Positions 19,691 to 28,145 of a stretch of DNA of 64,000 nucleotides are shown piece after piece. The stretch spans positions 806,001 through 870,000 of the forward strand of contig NZ_JAKZLC010000001.1 of NCBI RefSeq assembly GCF_022808815.1. The letters are read 5' to 3'. Source of the stretch: Geothrix paludis. GTDB taxonomy: Bacteria > Acidobacteriota > Holophagae > Holophagales > Holophagaceae. The translations under genes and the position numbers were made by a program. The notes under the pieces are model-generated. The model had not been told where the DNA came from, made no database searches, and saw nothing but the letters and a program-made list of their open reading frames with translations. The first letter of the stretch is position 1, and the number at the start of each line of letters is the position of its first letter.

Positions 19691-19711
19691 GCGCCCCGCC
19701 TCGCGGGGCGC
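19691..19711. terminator. hairpin between convergent genes
   Basis: A perfect 9-bp stem, gcgccccgc (19691-19699) with gcggggcgc (19703-19711), and a 3-nt loop. It sits between the exported protein stop (19670) and the kinase stop (19715). No long T run follows, so rho-independent activity is uncertain. Confidence 0.5.
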
Positions 19712-19714
19712 GTC

Positions 19715-22273
19715 TCATGGCCCCGGCGATGAAGCCATCGCCACGTGACGGTGCAGGTCCTCAAGGGGGCCATACAGGTACTCCGGGAGGTCCCCCCGGA
19801 TCTGGGCCCGGCCGAGCTGCCTCGCCACCATCGCCGCACCGTTCCGGGAGGCCTGGAGAATCCTCGCGAACCGGGGATCAGGGCGCAGTCGCTGCATCTC
19901 CGGGTTGGTCAGGAGCCAATCCAGACAGGGGGGACTGCCCACCTCCACGCTGCGCAGGAGAAGCCGGAGGGCGTCGTCGTTCAGCCCCACCTTGACGAGG
20001 TAGGGCGCGTTGAACATCGCTGCGTTCCCGAGGTCGATGGCCCGCTCCTCCGGGCCCAGCCAGTGCGCCAGCAGGCCCTTCGCGAGGGTCCGGGCCTCCG
20101 CCTCCTGCCCGCGGTCCGTCGCGCACCAGAACCGGATCGTCGCGCCAACGGGCTTTCCGAGACGCGTGACGTGCGCCTCCACCTCGTCCAGCCGGCCCAG
20201 CCGGGCCAGGGCGTAGGGCCGGACCGTGTGGTTGAGCAGCACATGCTCCGGTTCCCGCAGGAGGGCCCGATCCGCGATGACCAGGGCCTCCTCTGCCCGG
20301 CCCATCCAGGCCAGGCCCAACGCCACGAAGGCGGGTCCCGTGAGATCCATGGGGTCCAGTTCCATGGACCGCCGGCCGCCCGCGATGAAGAGCCCCACCG
20401 ACCCTGGGCCGGACAGGATGGTGGCCATGGTGATGTGGACCTGGGCCTGGTTCGGGGCCAGGCACACGCCCTTCACCGCGTATTCCACGGCCAGATCCGG
20501 ATTCCCCCGCCGTCCCTGCACCTCCACGGCCCCCAGGAGGCTCCAGGCCAGCCCGCAACGGGAATCGATCTCCAGGGCCCGCCGCGCCCACGTGGCCTCG
20601 AGCTGCCGCTCGGCTTCGCCCGCTTGGGCCGTGCCCGCCTGGTAGGCGCGCCATCCGTGCAGGCAGGCCAGCTGCACCGCGGCTTCGCTGTTGCGCGGAT
20701 CCAGGCGGAAGGCCTTCTCGAAGGCGGCCACGGCTTGATCGAAGTCCTGGCGCCGTCCCAGCGTCCGGTACCGGTACTGGAAGTGCCGCCCTTCGCCAAA
20801 GGCGAGCTCCCCCTCGGAGCCGGTGGTGGGCCGGGCGATGACCGGGCCGAGCCCTTCCTCCCGGGTCAGGGTCCGGGCCACGGCCTCCGCCGCGTCGCGA
20901 ACCAGGGTGTTGTAGTCCGCCTGGGTGCCTTCGTACTGATGTCCCCACCGCACCTTCCAGGTCCGCGTATCGACCAGCTGCACGTTGAGGATCAGGTGCT
21001 TGGCGTTCTTCGTGATGGTCGTGACCACCAGGTGGTCCGCGTGGTAGGCCTCCGTGACCCGGGCCAGGTCTCCCTTCCACTTCTCCATCTGGAAGCTGGA
21101 GGGCGGTGCCTTCGTGTCCAGGCCTTCCACCTTCGAGAGCAGGGTGGACAGCGTGTTGGGAACGGCGTCCGTGAGGAAGGCCGAATCCTCGGCGCCGTAC
21201 ACCCGCGCGGGTAGGGCCAGGACGCTGGGCAGGTCCCTCGCCTTGGTCGCCGGCGCAGGGGCGGCTTGATGGCTCCGCAGCCAGGCGTAGATGCCCGCGC
21301 CAGAGCCCAGGAGGGCCAGGGCCAGCCCGGCGCCCAGGAACTGGAGGCCGCGCGCCGGCGAGGGATAGCCTGAGCGCCCCAGGATCGGACGCGGTTCCAG
21401 ATCCGAACGGGCGGAGAAACGCAGGGCCTCCGCCATGGCCCGGGCCGTCTTGAACCGCTCGGCGGGGTCCTTCGCCAGGCAGACCCGCAGGATGCCTCCC
21501 AAGGGCGAGGGCAGGCGTTCCTTCGTGCCGGGGAGTTCCGGCCGGTTCATCAGGATGGCCCGCATGGTCTCCCCGGGCGTGCTCCGCCGGAAGGGGTGGC
21601 CGCCCGTCACCAGCTCCCACAGGATCACTCCCAGACTGAAGAGGTCGCTCTGGGCCTCCAGGGCCCGGCCGCGAACCTGTTCGGGGCTCATGTAGTCGGC
21701 GGTTCCCATGACCAGGCCTGTCTCCGTGAGCCTCCCGGCCAGCTGGAGCGTCCCCGGCGTCGGCCTGGGCGCATGCGGACTGGACTGTTCCTTCCGCAGC
21801 TTGGCCAGCCCGAAATCGAGGATCTTCACATGGCCATCCGGGGTCAGCATCAGGTTCTCGGGCTTGAGATCCCGATGGATGATGCCCTTGGCGTGGGCTG
21901 CGGCGAGACCGTCCGCCACCGCCGCCGCAAGTTCCGCCGCCTGGCGCCAGGGCATGGGCCCGGCGGCCATCCGTTTCCGGAGGGTCTCGCCCTCCACCAG
22001 CTCCATCACGAGATAGGGGAGCCCGCGGTGCTCGCCGGCGTCGAAGACCTGCACGACGTTGGGATGCGACAGGGCTGCCATCGCCCGCGTTTCCTGCTGG
22101 AACCGCCGCAATCCGGCCGGATCCGAAGCGAAGGATTCCGCCAGGACTTTGATCGCCACGTCCCGGCCCAGCTTCGTGTCCCGGGCCCGGAAGACCTCTC
22201 CCATGCCACCGGCCCCGAGGGTGCCCACGATCTCGTAGGCACCGAGGGGAGAGCCGGAGACAAGGGATGGCAT
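19715..22273 (-). CDS. PknB-type Ser/Thr protein kinase with membrane helix and TPR repeats
   Basis: 852 residues. The kinase domain (about 12-290) has an intact glycine loop GAGGMGEV, catalytic Lys42, HRDLKPEN (D135, N140), DFG (D153) and the SPEQ activation segment, so it should be active. A transmembrane helix lies at about 310-332. It is followed by a TolB/FlgO-like segment (TDAVPNTLSTLLS... DHLVVTTITKNAKHLILNVQLVDT) and then TPR-like helical repeats to the C-terminus (for example AFEKAFRLDPRNSEAAVQLACLHGW). The start is preceded by ggcggaggcc. The substrate is unknown. Confidence 0.92.
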   Translation of the reverse strand: MPSLVSGSPLGAYEIVGTLGAGGMGEVFRARDTKLGRDVAIKVLAESFASDPAGLRRFQQETRAMAALSHPNVVQVFDAGEHRGLPYLVMELVEGETLRKRMAAGPMPWRQAAELAAAVADGLAAAHAKGIIHRDLKPENLMLTPDGHVKILDFGLAKLRKEQSSPHAPRPTPGTLQLAGRLTETGLVMGTADYMSPEQVRGRALEAQSDLFSLGVILWELVTGGHPFRRSTPGETMRAILMNRPELPGTKERLPSPLGGILRVCLAKDPAERFKTARAMAEALRFSARSDLEPRPILGRSGYPSPARGLQFLGAGLALALLGSGAGIYAWLRSHQAAPAPATKARDLPSVLALPARVYGAEDSAFLTDAVPNTLSTLLSKVEGLDTKAPPSSFQMEKWKGDLARVTEAYHADHLVVTTITKNAKHLILNVQLVDTRTWKVRWGHQYEGTQADYNTLVRDAAEAVARTLTREEGLGPVIARPTTGSEGELAFGEGRHFQYRYRTLGRRQDFDQAVAAFEKAFRLDPRNSEAAVQLACLHGWRAYQAGTAQAGEAERQLEATWARRALEIDSRCGLAWSLLGAVEVQGRRGNPDLAVEYAVKGVCLAPNQAQVHITMATILSGPGSVGLFIAGGRRSMELDPMDLTGPAFVALGLAWMGRAEEALVIADRALLREPEHVLLNHTVRPYALARLGRLDEVEAHVTRLGKPVGATIRFWCATDRGQEAEARTLAKGLLAHWLGPEERAIDLGNAAMFNAPYLVKVGLNDDALRLLLRSVEVGSPPCLDWLLTNPEMQRLRPDPRFARILQASRNGAAMVARQLGRAQIRGDLPEYLYGPLEDLHRHVAMASSPGP

Positions 22274-22383
22274 GGGGCCTCCGCCTGCTGGAGGAGAGGG
22301 GGGAGCCCCGGAAGGTTACATCTTCAGATTTACACTGCCAACCGCTTTTTTCCTTGTGGCAGCCTGTGTTTATCTGGATTCAA

Positions 22384-23427
22384 TCACAACGTCTTCATGT
22401 CCAGGACGAACCGGTAGCGGACGTCGTTCTTCAGCATCCGTTCGTAGGCCTCGTTGACTTGCTGCACCGGGATGAGTTCGATCTCGGAGACGATGCCATG
22501 CTCGGCGCAGAAGTCGAGCATCTCCTGGGTCTCCTGGATGCCGCCGATGAGCGAGCCCGTGAGGATCTTCCTGCCGCCGATGAGGGCGTGGGCCGCCACG
22601 GGCGTGGGCTCGGGCGGGACACCGAGAAGCACCATAGCCCCCTCGATCCGGAGCAGACCCAGGTACTTGTTGTAGTCGTGGGGCGCGGAGATGGTGTCGA
22701 TGATGAGATCGAACTGGCCCGCCAGCCGCTTGAAGGTGGCGTCCTCTGACGTGAGGCCGAAGTGGTGCGCGCCGAGCTTGCGGGCGTCGGCCTCCTTGGA
22801 CTTCGAGGTGCTGAGCATGGTCACCTCGGCACCCATGGCCGCGGCGATCTTCACGGCCATGTGGCCCAGGCCGCCCAGGCCCACCACGCCCACCTTGTCG
22901 CCCTTCTTGGTGTTCCAGTGGCGCAGGGGCGAGTAGGTGGTGATGCCCGCGCAGAGCAGCGGCGCCGCGGCGGCGAGGTCTAGCTTGGGCGAGACCTTCA
23001 GCGTGAAGGCCTCGTCCACCACGATGCTGGAGGAATAGCCGCCGTAGGTGGGCGTCACGCGGTCCATTTCGGTGCTGTTGTAGCTCCAGGCCACGCCCTT
23101 CTCGCAGAACTGCTCGAGCTTCCGCTGGCAGCTGGGGCAGGTGCGGCAGCTGTCCACCATGCAGCCCACGCCGGCCAGGTCGCCGACCTTGAAGGCCTTC
23201 ACATGGGCGCCCACGGCCGTGATCTTCCCGACGATCTCGTGGCCGGGGACCATCGGGTACTTGGAGCCGCCCCACTCGTCGCGCACCTGGTGCAGGTCGG
23301 AGTGGCAGATGCCGCAGTAGGCGATCTCAATCTGCACATCGTGCGGCCCCACGGCCCGGCGCTCGATCTGGAAGGGTGCGAGGGCAGACGTGGCAGAGGC
23401 AGCGGCATAGGCTTTGGCGGTGGCCAT
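22384..23427 (-). CDS. zinc-dependent alcohol dehydrogenase, YahK/cinnamyl-alcohol type
   Basis: 347 residues, medium-chain dehydrogenase family. Catalytic zinc ligands are C38 (GICHSD), H63-E64 (PGHEIVG) and C159. The structural zinc site is C94, C97, C100 and C108. The nucleotide-binding motif GLGGLGHMA is at 183-190, followed by STSKSK, which suggests NADPH. Close relatives reduce aldehydes such as medium-chain or aromatic aldehydes. It lies 110 bp upstream of the kinase gene on the same strand, but a functional link is not evident. Confidence 0.93.
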   Translation of the reverse strand: MATAKAYAAASATSALAPFQIERRAVGPHDVQIEIAYCGICHSDLHQVRDEWGGSKYPMVPGHEIVGKITAVGAHVKAFKVGDLAGVGCMVDSCRTCPSCQRKLEQFCEKGVAWSYNSTEMDRVTPTYGGYSSSIVVDEAFTLKVSPKLDLAAAAPLLCAGITTYSPLRHWNTKKGDKVGVVGLGGLGHMAVKIAAAMGAEVTMLSTSKSKEADARKLGAHHFGLTSEDATFKRLAGQFDLIIDTISAPHDYNKYLGLLRIEGAMVLLGVPPEPTPVAAHALIGGRKILTGSLIGGIQETQEMLDFCAEHGIVSEIELIPVQQVNEAYERMLKNDVRYRFVLDMKTL

Positions 23428-23537
23428 GGGAACTCCTGGAAAGACCGGACCTCCACTCTAGACCACGGAGCCTCGAGGTGAAGAAGGCACTTCCCGGTGC
23501 GTGGCCTCTGGACCACGAGGTCCGGGATGCCGTTCGG

Positions 23538-24050
23538 CTACAGCGGATGGAGCAGCATCAGGAACCAGCCGACGGCCGTCAGCAGGGGCGTCCGCGGGTT
23601 GGGACGCCCCTCCGCCGTGATGTCGACTTCAGCTCGGGTCCTCCGGGGCCAGGGCTCTCCAGGTGGCGAGGGCTCCAGCCGGAGGGTGAGCACCACGCGG
23701 CCGTCCTTGTCCCGGAACGACCAGCCCCCGTTGTGATGGGCCCGCCGCCACTGGAAAGTCTCGCCGTCGCCGAACCGGAGCAGTCCCCGCCCCAGGAAGC
23801 CCGGATGGAAGACAGCCAGATCCTGGTCGGCGCCGGCTTCGCGGATGTGGACGAGCGTGGCGAGGATGCCCGTCTGCTTGAAGGTCCAATGCCCCTCCGC
23901 CGTCTCCACCGTGGCGAAGGTCCGGCAGAGCGGCTCCAGGGACAGGCGCGCCAGCACCTCGTCGCCGGCATGGAGCTCGTACTTCGGCACCCTCACCATG
24001 GGATCCACCCATTCGAGGGGTGGCTTGGTGGCATTCCACATGGCTCTCAT
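23538..24050 (-). CDS. hypothetical protein, probable beta-rich fold
   Basis: 170 residues from ATG 24050; starts at 24041 or 24092 are possible. Successive strands (KYELHAGDEVLARLSLE, GHWTFKQTG, LLRFGDGETFQWRRA, GWSFRDKDGRVVLTLRLE) resemble tubby/LURP-like beta barrels, which end in a hydrophobic helix; this one ends in LLTAVGWFLMLLHPL. That likeness is an impression only. It is divergent from the thioredoxin-like gene, 99 bp away. Confidence 0.6.
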   Translation of the reverse strand: MRAMWNATKPPLEWVDPMVRVPKYELHAGDEVLARLSLEPLCRTFATVETAEGHWTFKQTGILATLVHIREAGADQDLAVFHPGFLGRGLLRFGDGETFQWRRAHHNGGWSFRDKDGRVVLTLRLEPSPPGEPWPRRTRAEVDITAEGRPNPRTPLLTAVGWFLMLLHPL

Positions 24051-24149
24051 GGCGCCCCCCTTTCCCGCGGGCTGCGGTCCGCGCCACTCCAAAGGTACGT
24101 CCGGTCACGGGTCCGGGCATGGCAGCATCAGAGGTTCGCTGGAGGTTTC

Positions 24150-24719
24150 ATGCCCCGTCCCGCCATCTTGCCGACCGTGGACTGGCAGGCGGTTTTCGAT
24201 TCCGGCCTCACCTACCTCGCGTGGCTGGCGGCGGCGGAATCCCCCGAGCAGCGGGACAAGATCGAGACCCAGCATCGCGCCCTGACCCTGGACCCACCGA
24301 CGGTGGGCATCCTGGCCACCCTGCCCCGGCCTGTCCACGTAGTGGCCATCGCAGAGGACTGGTGTGGCGACGTGGTGCGCCACGCGCCCGTGCTCCAGCG
24401 CATGGCCGAGGCGGGTCCGAAGCTGGAGGTTCGCTACATCAGCCGAATGCAGCACCCGGAGGTGTTCGCCCGCTTTCTCACCAACGGGGGCGAGGCCATT
24501 CCCAAGTTCATCTTCCTCAGCGACCGCTTCGTGGAGTGCGGGAACTGGGGCCCCATGCCCGAGCGATGCAAAGAACTCATCGCCCGGGGCAAGGCCTGCG
24601 GCGACGTGGCCGCCGCGCGGAGGAAGGTGTCGGCTCTCTATGAGCAGGACACCGCCCGCCACGAGGTCGTGGCAGAGCTGATGCGTCTGGTGGACATCGC
24701 CAGCAGCCGCAAGCCCTAG
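24150..24719 (+). CDS. thioredoxin-like protein with a single active-site cysteine
   Basis: 189 residues, preceded by ggaggtttc. The strand VHVVAIAEDWCGDVVRHAPVL replaces the CxxC motif of thioredoxin by WCGD, as in the Thioredoxin_9 family; the cis-proline region is AIPKFIFLSD. With one catalytic cysteine it could act by a monothiol mechanism. Its stop overlaps that of the convergent SpoU methyltransferase gene by 4 bp (ctag). Confidence 0.8.
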   Translation: MPRPAILPTVDWQAVFDSGLTYLAWLAAAESPEQRDKIETQHRALTLDPPTVGILATLPRPVHVVAIAEDWCGDVVRHAPVLQRMAEAGPKLEVRYISRMQHPEVFARFLTNGGEAIPKFIFLSDRFVECGNWGPMPERCKELIARGKACGDVAAARRKVSALYEQDTARHEVVAELMRLVDIASSRKP

Positions 24720-25498
24720 CCTCCCTCCACCATCCGGAACATCAGGATGGCTCCGGCCGCGGCCACGTTGAGGCTGTCCATGCCGGAGGCCATGGGGATG
24801 GCCACGGCGCGGTTGCAGCGGGCCAACTGGTCCGGGTCCAGTCCCGTGTCCTCCGGTCCCATCACCAGGGCGCTGCGCGAGGGGGGCTGCCAGCGGCGGG
24901 CGTCTTCTGCTGTGGGCGTGAGCGCCGCCGCCACGACCTCCGAGCCCGCTTCCGCCAGCCTCCAATCCGCCAGAAGGCTCCAGGGATCCTCCACCCGCCA
25001 CACGGGGATGCGCCAGACGGCGCCCATGGAGACCCGCACGGTGCGGCGGCTCCAGAGGCCCGGCCCCGGACCCGCCAGCACGCCGTCCAGCCCCAGCGCG
25101 GCCGCGCTGCGCAGCAGCAGGCCCAGGTTCTCGCCGTCGTAGAGCCTCGGCAGCACCAGCAGGCGCCGGGCCGAGAGCAGTGCCGACACGGGGGGGGGCG
25201 GCGGCACCTTCGCCAGGGCCATGAGGCCGCGATGGAAGGAGAAGCCTGCCAGCTCCGACAGAGCCTCCGGCTCGGCCACCAGCAGCTCCGTCCCCTCCGG
25301 GAGCAGGGCCCGCGTGGCTTCGGCGGCAGTGGTGGTCGCGGCGACGGACACGACCTGCAGGCGTCCCGCCCGGCCCGCCGCGAGCAGATCCTCCACGAGG
25401 ATCCGGCCCTCCGCGATGAAGCAGGGACCATGCACCGGGTGCTCCCGGGTGCCGGCGAAGCGCAGGTCGCGATAGGGTTCCCAGGGGTCGAAGGCCAT
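24716..25498 (-). CDS. SpoU/TrmH-family RNA 2'-O-methyltransferase
   Basis: 260 residues from ATG 25498; longer upstream readings add non-conserved sequence. The three SPOUT motifs are present: NLGLLLRSA, VMGPEDTGL and IPMASGMDSLNVAAAGAI, which form the knotted SAM site. An N-terminal substrate-binding domain (about 1-95) precedes them. The methylated position (tRNA or 23S rRNA) cannot be told from sequence. Confidence 0.9.
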   Translation of the reverse strand: MAFDPWEPYRDLRFAGTREHPVHGPCFIAEGRILVEDLLAAGRAGRLQVVSVAATTTAAEATRALLPEGTELLVAEPEALSELAGFSFHRGLMALAKVPPPPPVSALLSARRLLVLPRLYDGENLGLLLRSAAALGLDGVLAGPGPGLWSRRTVRVSMGAVWRIPVWRVEDPWSLLADWRLAEAGSEVVAAALTPTAEDARRWQPPSRSALVMGPEDTGLDPDQLARCNRAVAIPMASGMDSLNVAAAGAILMFRMVEGG

Positions 25499-25566
25499 GG
25501 GATCAGCATAGGGCCGGCAGACCGCCGGGAACCTGGGACGGGCCATTGATTTCGGATTAGAATTCA

Positions 25567-27171
25567 ATGATGGCCTCCACTTCCACATCTTCCAGCCCCA
25601 CCCAGCGCGCCATCGACCGGCTTCCGGCCCACCTGCGGCGCTACGTGGCGGGCCAGGACTACGGGGCCTATACCCCCCGGGACCACGCGGTCTGGCGGCA
25701 CATCATGCATCGCCTCGCGGGACGCCTGAAAGACACGGCCCACGCCAGCTACCTGTCAGGCCTGGCGGCCACGGGCATCGGTCTGGAGCGCATCCCCAGC
25801 CTGGACGAGATGAACCTCAAGCTCGAGGGCCTGGGCTGGTCCGCCGTGGGCGTGCGGGGCTTCATCCCGCCGGCGGTGTTCACGGAGCTGCAGTCCCTGG
25901 GCGTGCTGGCCATCGCCGCCGACATCCGCAGCCACGAGCACATCGAGTACACCCCGGCGCCCGACATCGTCCATGAGAGCGCCGGGCACGCGCCCATCCT
26001 GGCGGACGGCCGCTACGCGGACTACCTGAAGCGCTGCGGCGAGGCGGGCTTCCGGGCCATCGCCTCCGTGGAGGACCAGGCCGTCTACGAGGCCATCCGC
26101 AACCTCAGCGTGGTCAAGGAGGATCCCGAGGCCTCGGAGGCCGAAGTCCACCTGGCCGAAGAGCGCCTGCGGGCCGCCACCGCCAGCCGCCGCTACGTGA
26201 GCGAGAGCACCAAGGCCAGCCGCCTCTACTGGTGGACCGCCGAGTACGGCCTGGTGGGCGACCTGGCGGATCCCAAGCTCTATGGCGCCGGCCTCCTCAG
26301 CAGCCTGGGCGAGGCCGCCCACTGCCTCACGGCCGCCGTGGCCAAGGTGCCCCTCAGCCTCGCCTGCGCGGACACCGAATACGACATCACCCGCATGCAG
26401 CCCCAGCTCTTCGTGGCCCGGGACTTCGACCACCTGTTCGAGGTGCTGGAGGCCTTCGAGGCCACCCTGGGCTGGCGGCGCGGCGGCGACCACGGCCTGG
26501 AGGAGGCCCTGCGGGCCCGCACGGTGAACCACCTGGGCCTGGAGGGCGGCCTGGAACTCACCGGCAAGGTGGTGGCCCGGATCCCCGCCCGCGGCGAGCT
26601 GGCCCCGGGCCTGGCCACGGCCCTGGCGCGGGTGGAGGGTCCCGTGATGCTGTCCCGGGGCGGCCTGGCGGAGGGCGCGCCCTGGCCCGGCACGGCCCTG
26701 GTGGCCTTCGGGCGCGGAATCCTGCCCCCCCGCGGCCCCTTCAGCCTGGACCTGCCCTCGGGGCTCTTCCTGACGGGTTTCCGGGTGGGCGAGCACGAGG
26801 TCATCAACCTGCGGGGCCATCAGGACGGCCGCCCCCTGGACCTGCCCAGCTGGGCCCTGCTCTTCCTGAGCTCCAGCCTGCCCTCCGTCGCTGGGGGCCC
26901 CGCGGATCCGGGCGCCTGGGACCGCTGGTACGGCGCCCAGGGGACCTTCGCGGAGGGCGAAGCCGAAGCCCAGGCCCGGGCCCGCAAGGCCTCCTCTCTT
27001 TCCCCTGACCTCGCCGGCCTATACCAGGAAGCCCGGGTCCTGCGGGAGGCCGGAGATGCCGGACGACTCCGGGCCCTGCTGGAACGGGCCCGGGCCTATC
27101 CGGAGGAATGGTTACTGCAGACGGAATTGAGAGAACTGGAGGCCACCCTGGCCCAGGAGGCGCGGTCGTGA
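25567..27171 (+). CDS. phhA: aromatic amino acid hydroxylase (phenylalanine 4-monooxygenase), long form
   Basis: 534 residues, about twice the size of the Pseudomonas enzyme. Residues 1-290 hold the iron site: HESAGH (H136, H141) and E226 in YWWTAEYG. It should hydroxylate phenylalanine to tyrosine with a reduced pterin and oxygen. Residues from about 300 to 534 are an additional C-terminal region with strands, then Ala/Glu-rich helices (AEGEAEAQARARK), as in the long forms of Bacteroidetes and Acidobacteria. The stop overlaps the start of the pterin dehydratase gene (GTGA). Two ATGs in tandem make the first residue uncertain. Confidence 0.9.
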   Translation: MMASTSTSSSPTQRAIDRLPAHLRRYVAGQDYGAYTPRDHAVWRHIMHRLAGRLKDTAHASYLSGLAATGIGLERIPSLDEMNLKLEGLGWSAVGVRGFIPPAVFTELQSLGVLAIAADIRSHEHIEYTPAPDIVHESAGHAPILADGRYADYLKRCGEAGFRAIASVEDQAVYEAIRNLSVVKEDPEASEAEVHLAEERLRAATASRRYVSESTKASRLYWWTAEYGLVGDLADPKLYGAGLLSSLGEAAHCLTAAVAKVPLSLACADTEYDITRMQPQLFVARDFDHLFEVLEAFEATLGWRRGGDHGLEEALRARTVNHLGLEGGLELTGKVVARIPARGELAPGLATALARVEGPVMLSRGGLAEGAPWPGTALVAFGRGILPPRGPFSLDLPSGLFLTGFRVGEHEVINLRGHQDGRPLDLPSWALLFLSSSLPSVAGGPADPGAWDRWYGAQGTFAEGEAEAQARARKASSLSPDLAGLYQEARVLREAGDAGRLRALLERARAYPEEWLLQTELRELEATLAQEARS

Positions 27172-27413
27172 GCTGGATCGAACAGGACGGATGCCTGGTG
27201 CGGGAGTTCCGGACCCCGGATTTCATGACCGCTTTCCGGATTGTGACCAGCGTCGTGGAACCTGCCGAGGAGATGAATCATCACCCAGATATCCTCTTTG
27301 GTTGGGGCCGTGTGCGGATCACCCTGACCACCCACGACGCAGGAGGCATCACGGAAAAGGACCACCAATTGGCCCGACTCATCGATGAAGCCGTCCTGCG
27401 GCTCGACCTGTAA
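27168..27413 (+). CDS. phhB: pterin-4a-carbinolamine dehydratase
   Basis: 81 residues from GTG 27168, which overlaps the hydroxylase stop as GTGA and follows caggagg; the ORF open from 27108 would overlap phhA by 64 bp and is rejected. The motif EEMNHHPDI, the strand VRITLTTHD and the GITEKDHQLARLID helix define the family. It dehydrates the 4a-hydroxypterin produced by PhhA, recycling the cofactor; translational coupling fits that role. The chain is shorter than typical (about 95-115). Confidence 0.93.
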   Translation: MSWIEQDGCLVREFRTPDFMTAFRIVTSVVEPAEEMNHHPDILFGWGRVRITLTTHDAGGITEKDHQLARLIDEAVLRLDL

Positions 27414-27464
27414 GCCCGCCCCCATCCTTGCCTGTCTTCCCCCTGGAAGGTCCGGTATTCTGAA

Positions 27465-28145
27465 ATGTCCCAGAGGAACCCTTTGTTGAAAACATTGACG
27501 CTCCCCCACCGACCCATGTCCTTCATTTCGAAGGCTTCTCTGCTGGCCGGCGCCGGGCTCCTGACCCTGGCCGCCCTCGGATGCAACCGGGACCAGGTGA
27601 GTCACTACCGGGTGCCCAAGGAGTCCGCCGCCGGGCGGCTGGACGGCACGGGCCAGGAGGCCCCCTCCGGGCCGATGGGGATGCCACCCGCCGACGGGGG
27701 GATGCCCGCGCCCCCCCGACCTTCGGGCCAGGGTTCCCTCAAGTGGTCCCTGCCCCAGGGCTGGAGCGAGGTTCCTGGCGAGGGAATGCGCTTCGCCACC
27801 TTCAAATCGCCGGTGGCGGGCAAGAACGAAGCCACGGTGGTGGTGCTGCCCGGAGCCGCAGGCGGCGAGCTGGCCAACGTGAACCGCTGGCGCGGGCAGA
27901 TCGGCCTGGGCCCCATCGACGAGGCGGCCCTGGCGGCCGCGCGGAAGGTAGTGAAGACCAAGGCCGGGGCGCTCAACGTCTACGACTTCACCAGCGAGGG
28001 TCAGACCAAGAGCCGCATGGTGGCCGGCCTGATCTCCACCCCGGACGGCAACACCTGGTTCCTGAAGCTGACGGGGGACGCCGATCCCGTGGCCAAGGCC
28101 AAGCCTGATTTCATGCGCATCCTGGAGAGCCTCCGCCTTGATTAA
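27465..28145 (+). CDS. lipoprotein preceding the cytochrome c maturation genes
   Basis: 226 residues from ATG 27465; ATG 27516 would give a more usual signal sequence (MSFISKASLLAGAG...). Either way the lipobox LAALGC marks a lipidated cysteine. A proline/glycine-rich linker (about 60-90) is followed by a beta domain (SLKWSLPQGWSEVPGEGMRFATFKS...) shared by unknown exported proteins. It overlaps the start of resB by 8 bp and is therefore likely co-expressed; a role in haem or cytochrome c assembly is inference. Confidence 0.75.
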   Translation: MSQRNPLLKTLTLPHRPMSFISKASLLAGAGLLTLAALGCNRDQVSHYRVPKESAAGRLDGTGQEAPSGPMGMPPADGGMPAPPRPSGQGSLKWSLPQGWSEVPGEGMRFATFKSPVAGKNEATVVVLPGAAGGELANVNRWRGQIGLGPIDEAALAAARKVVKTKAGALNVYDFTSEGQTKSRMVAGLISTPDGNTWFLKLTGDADPVAKAKPDFMRILESLRLD

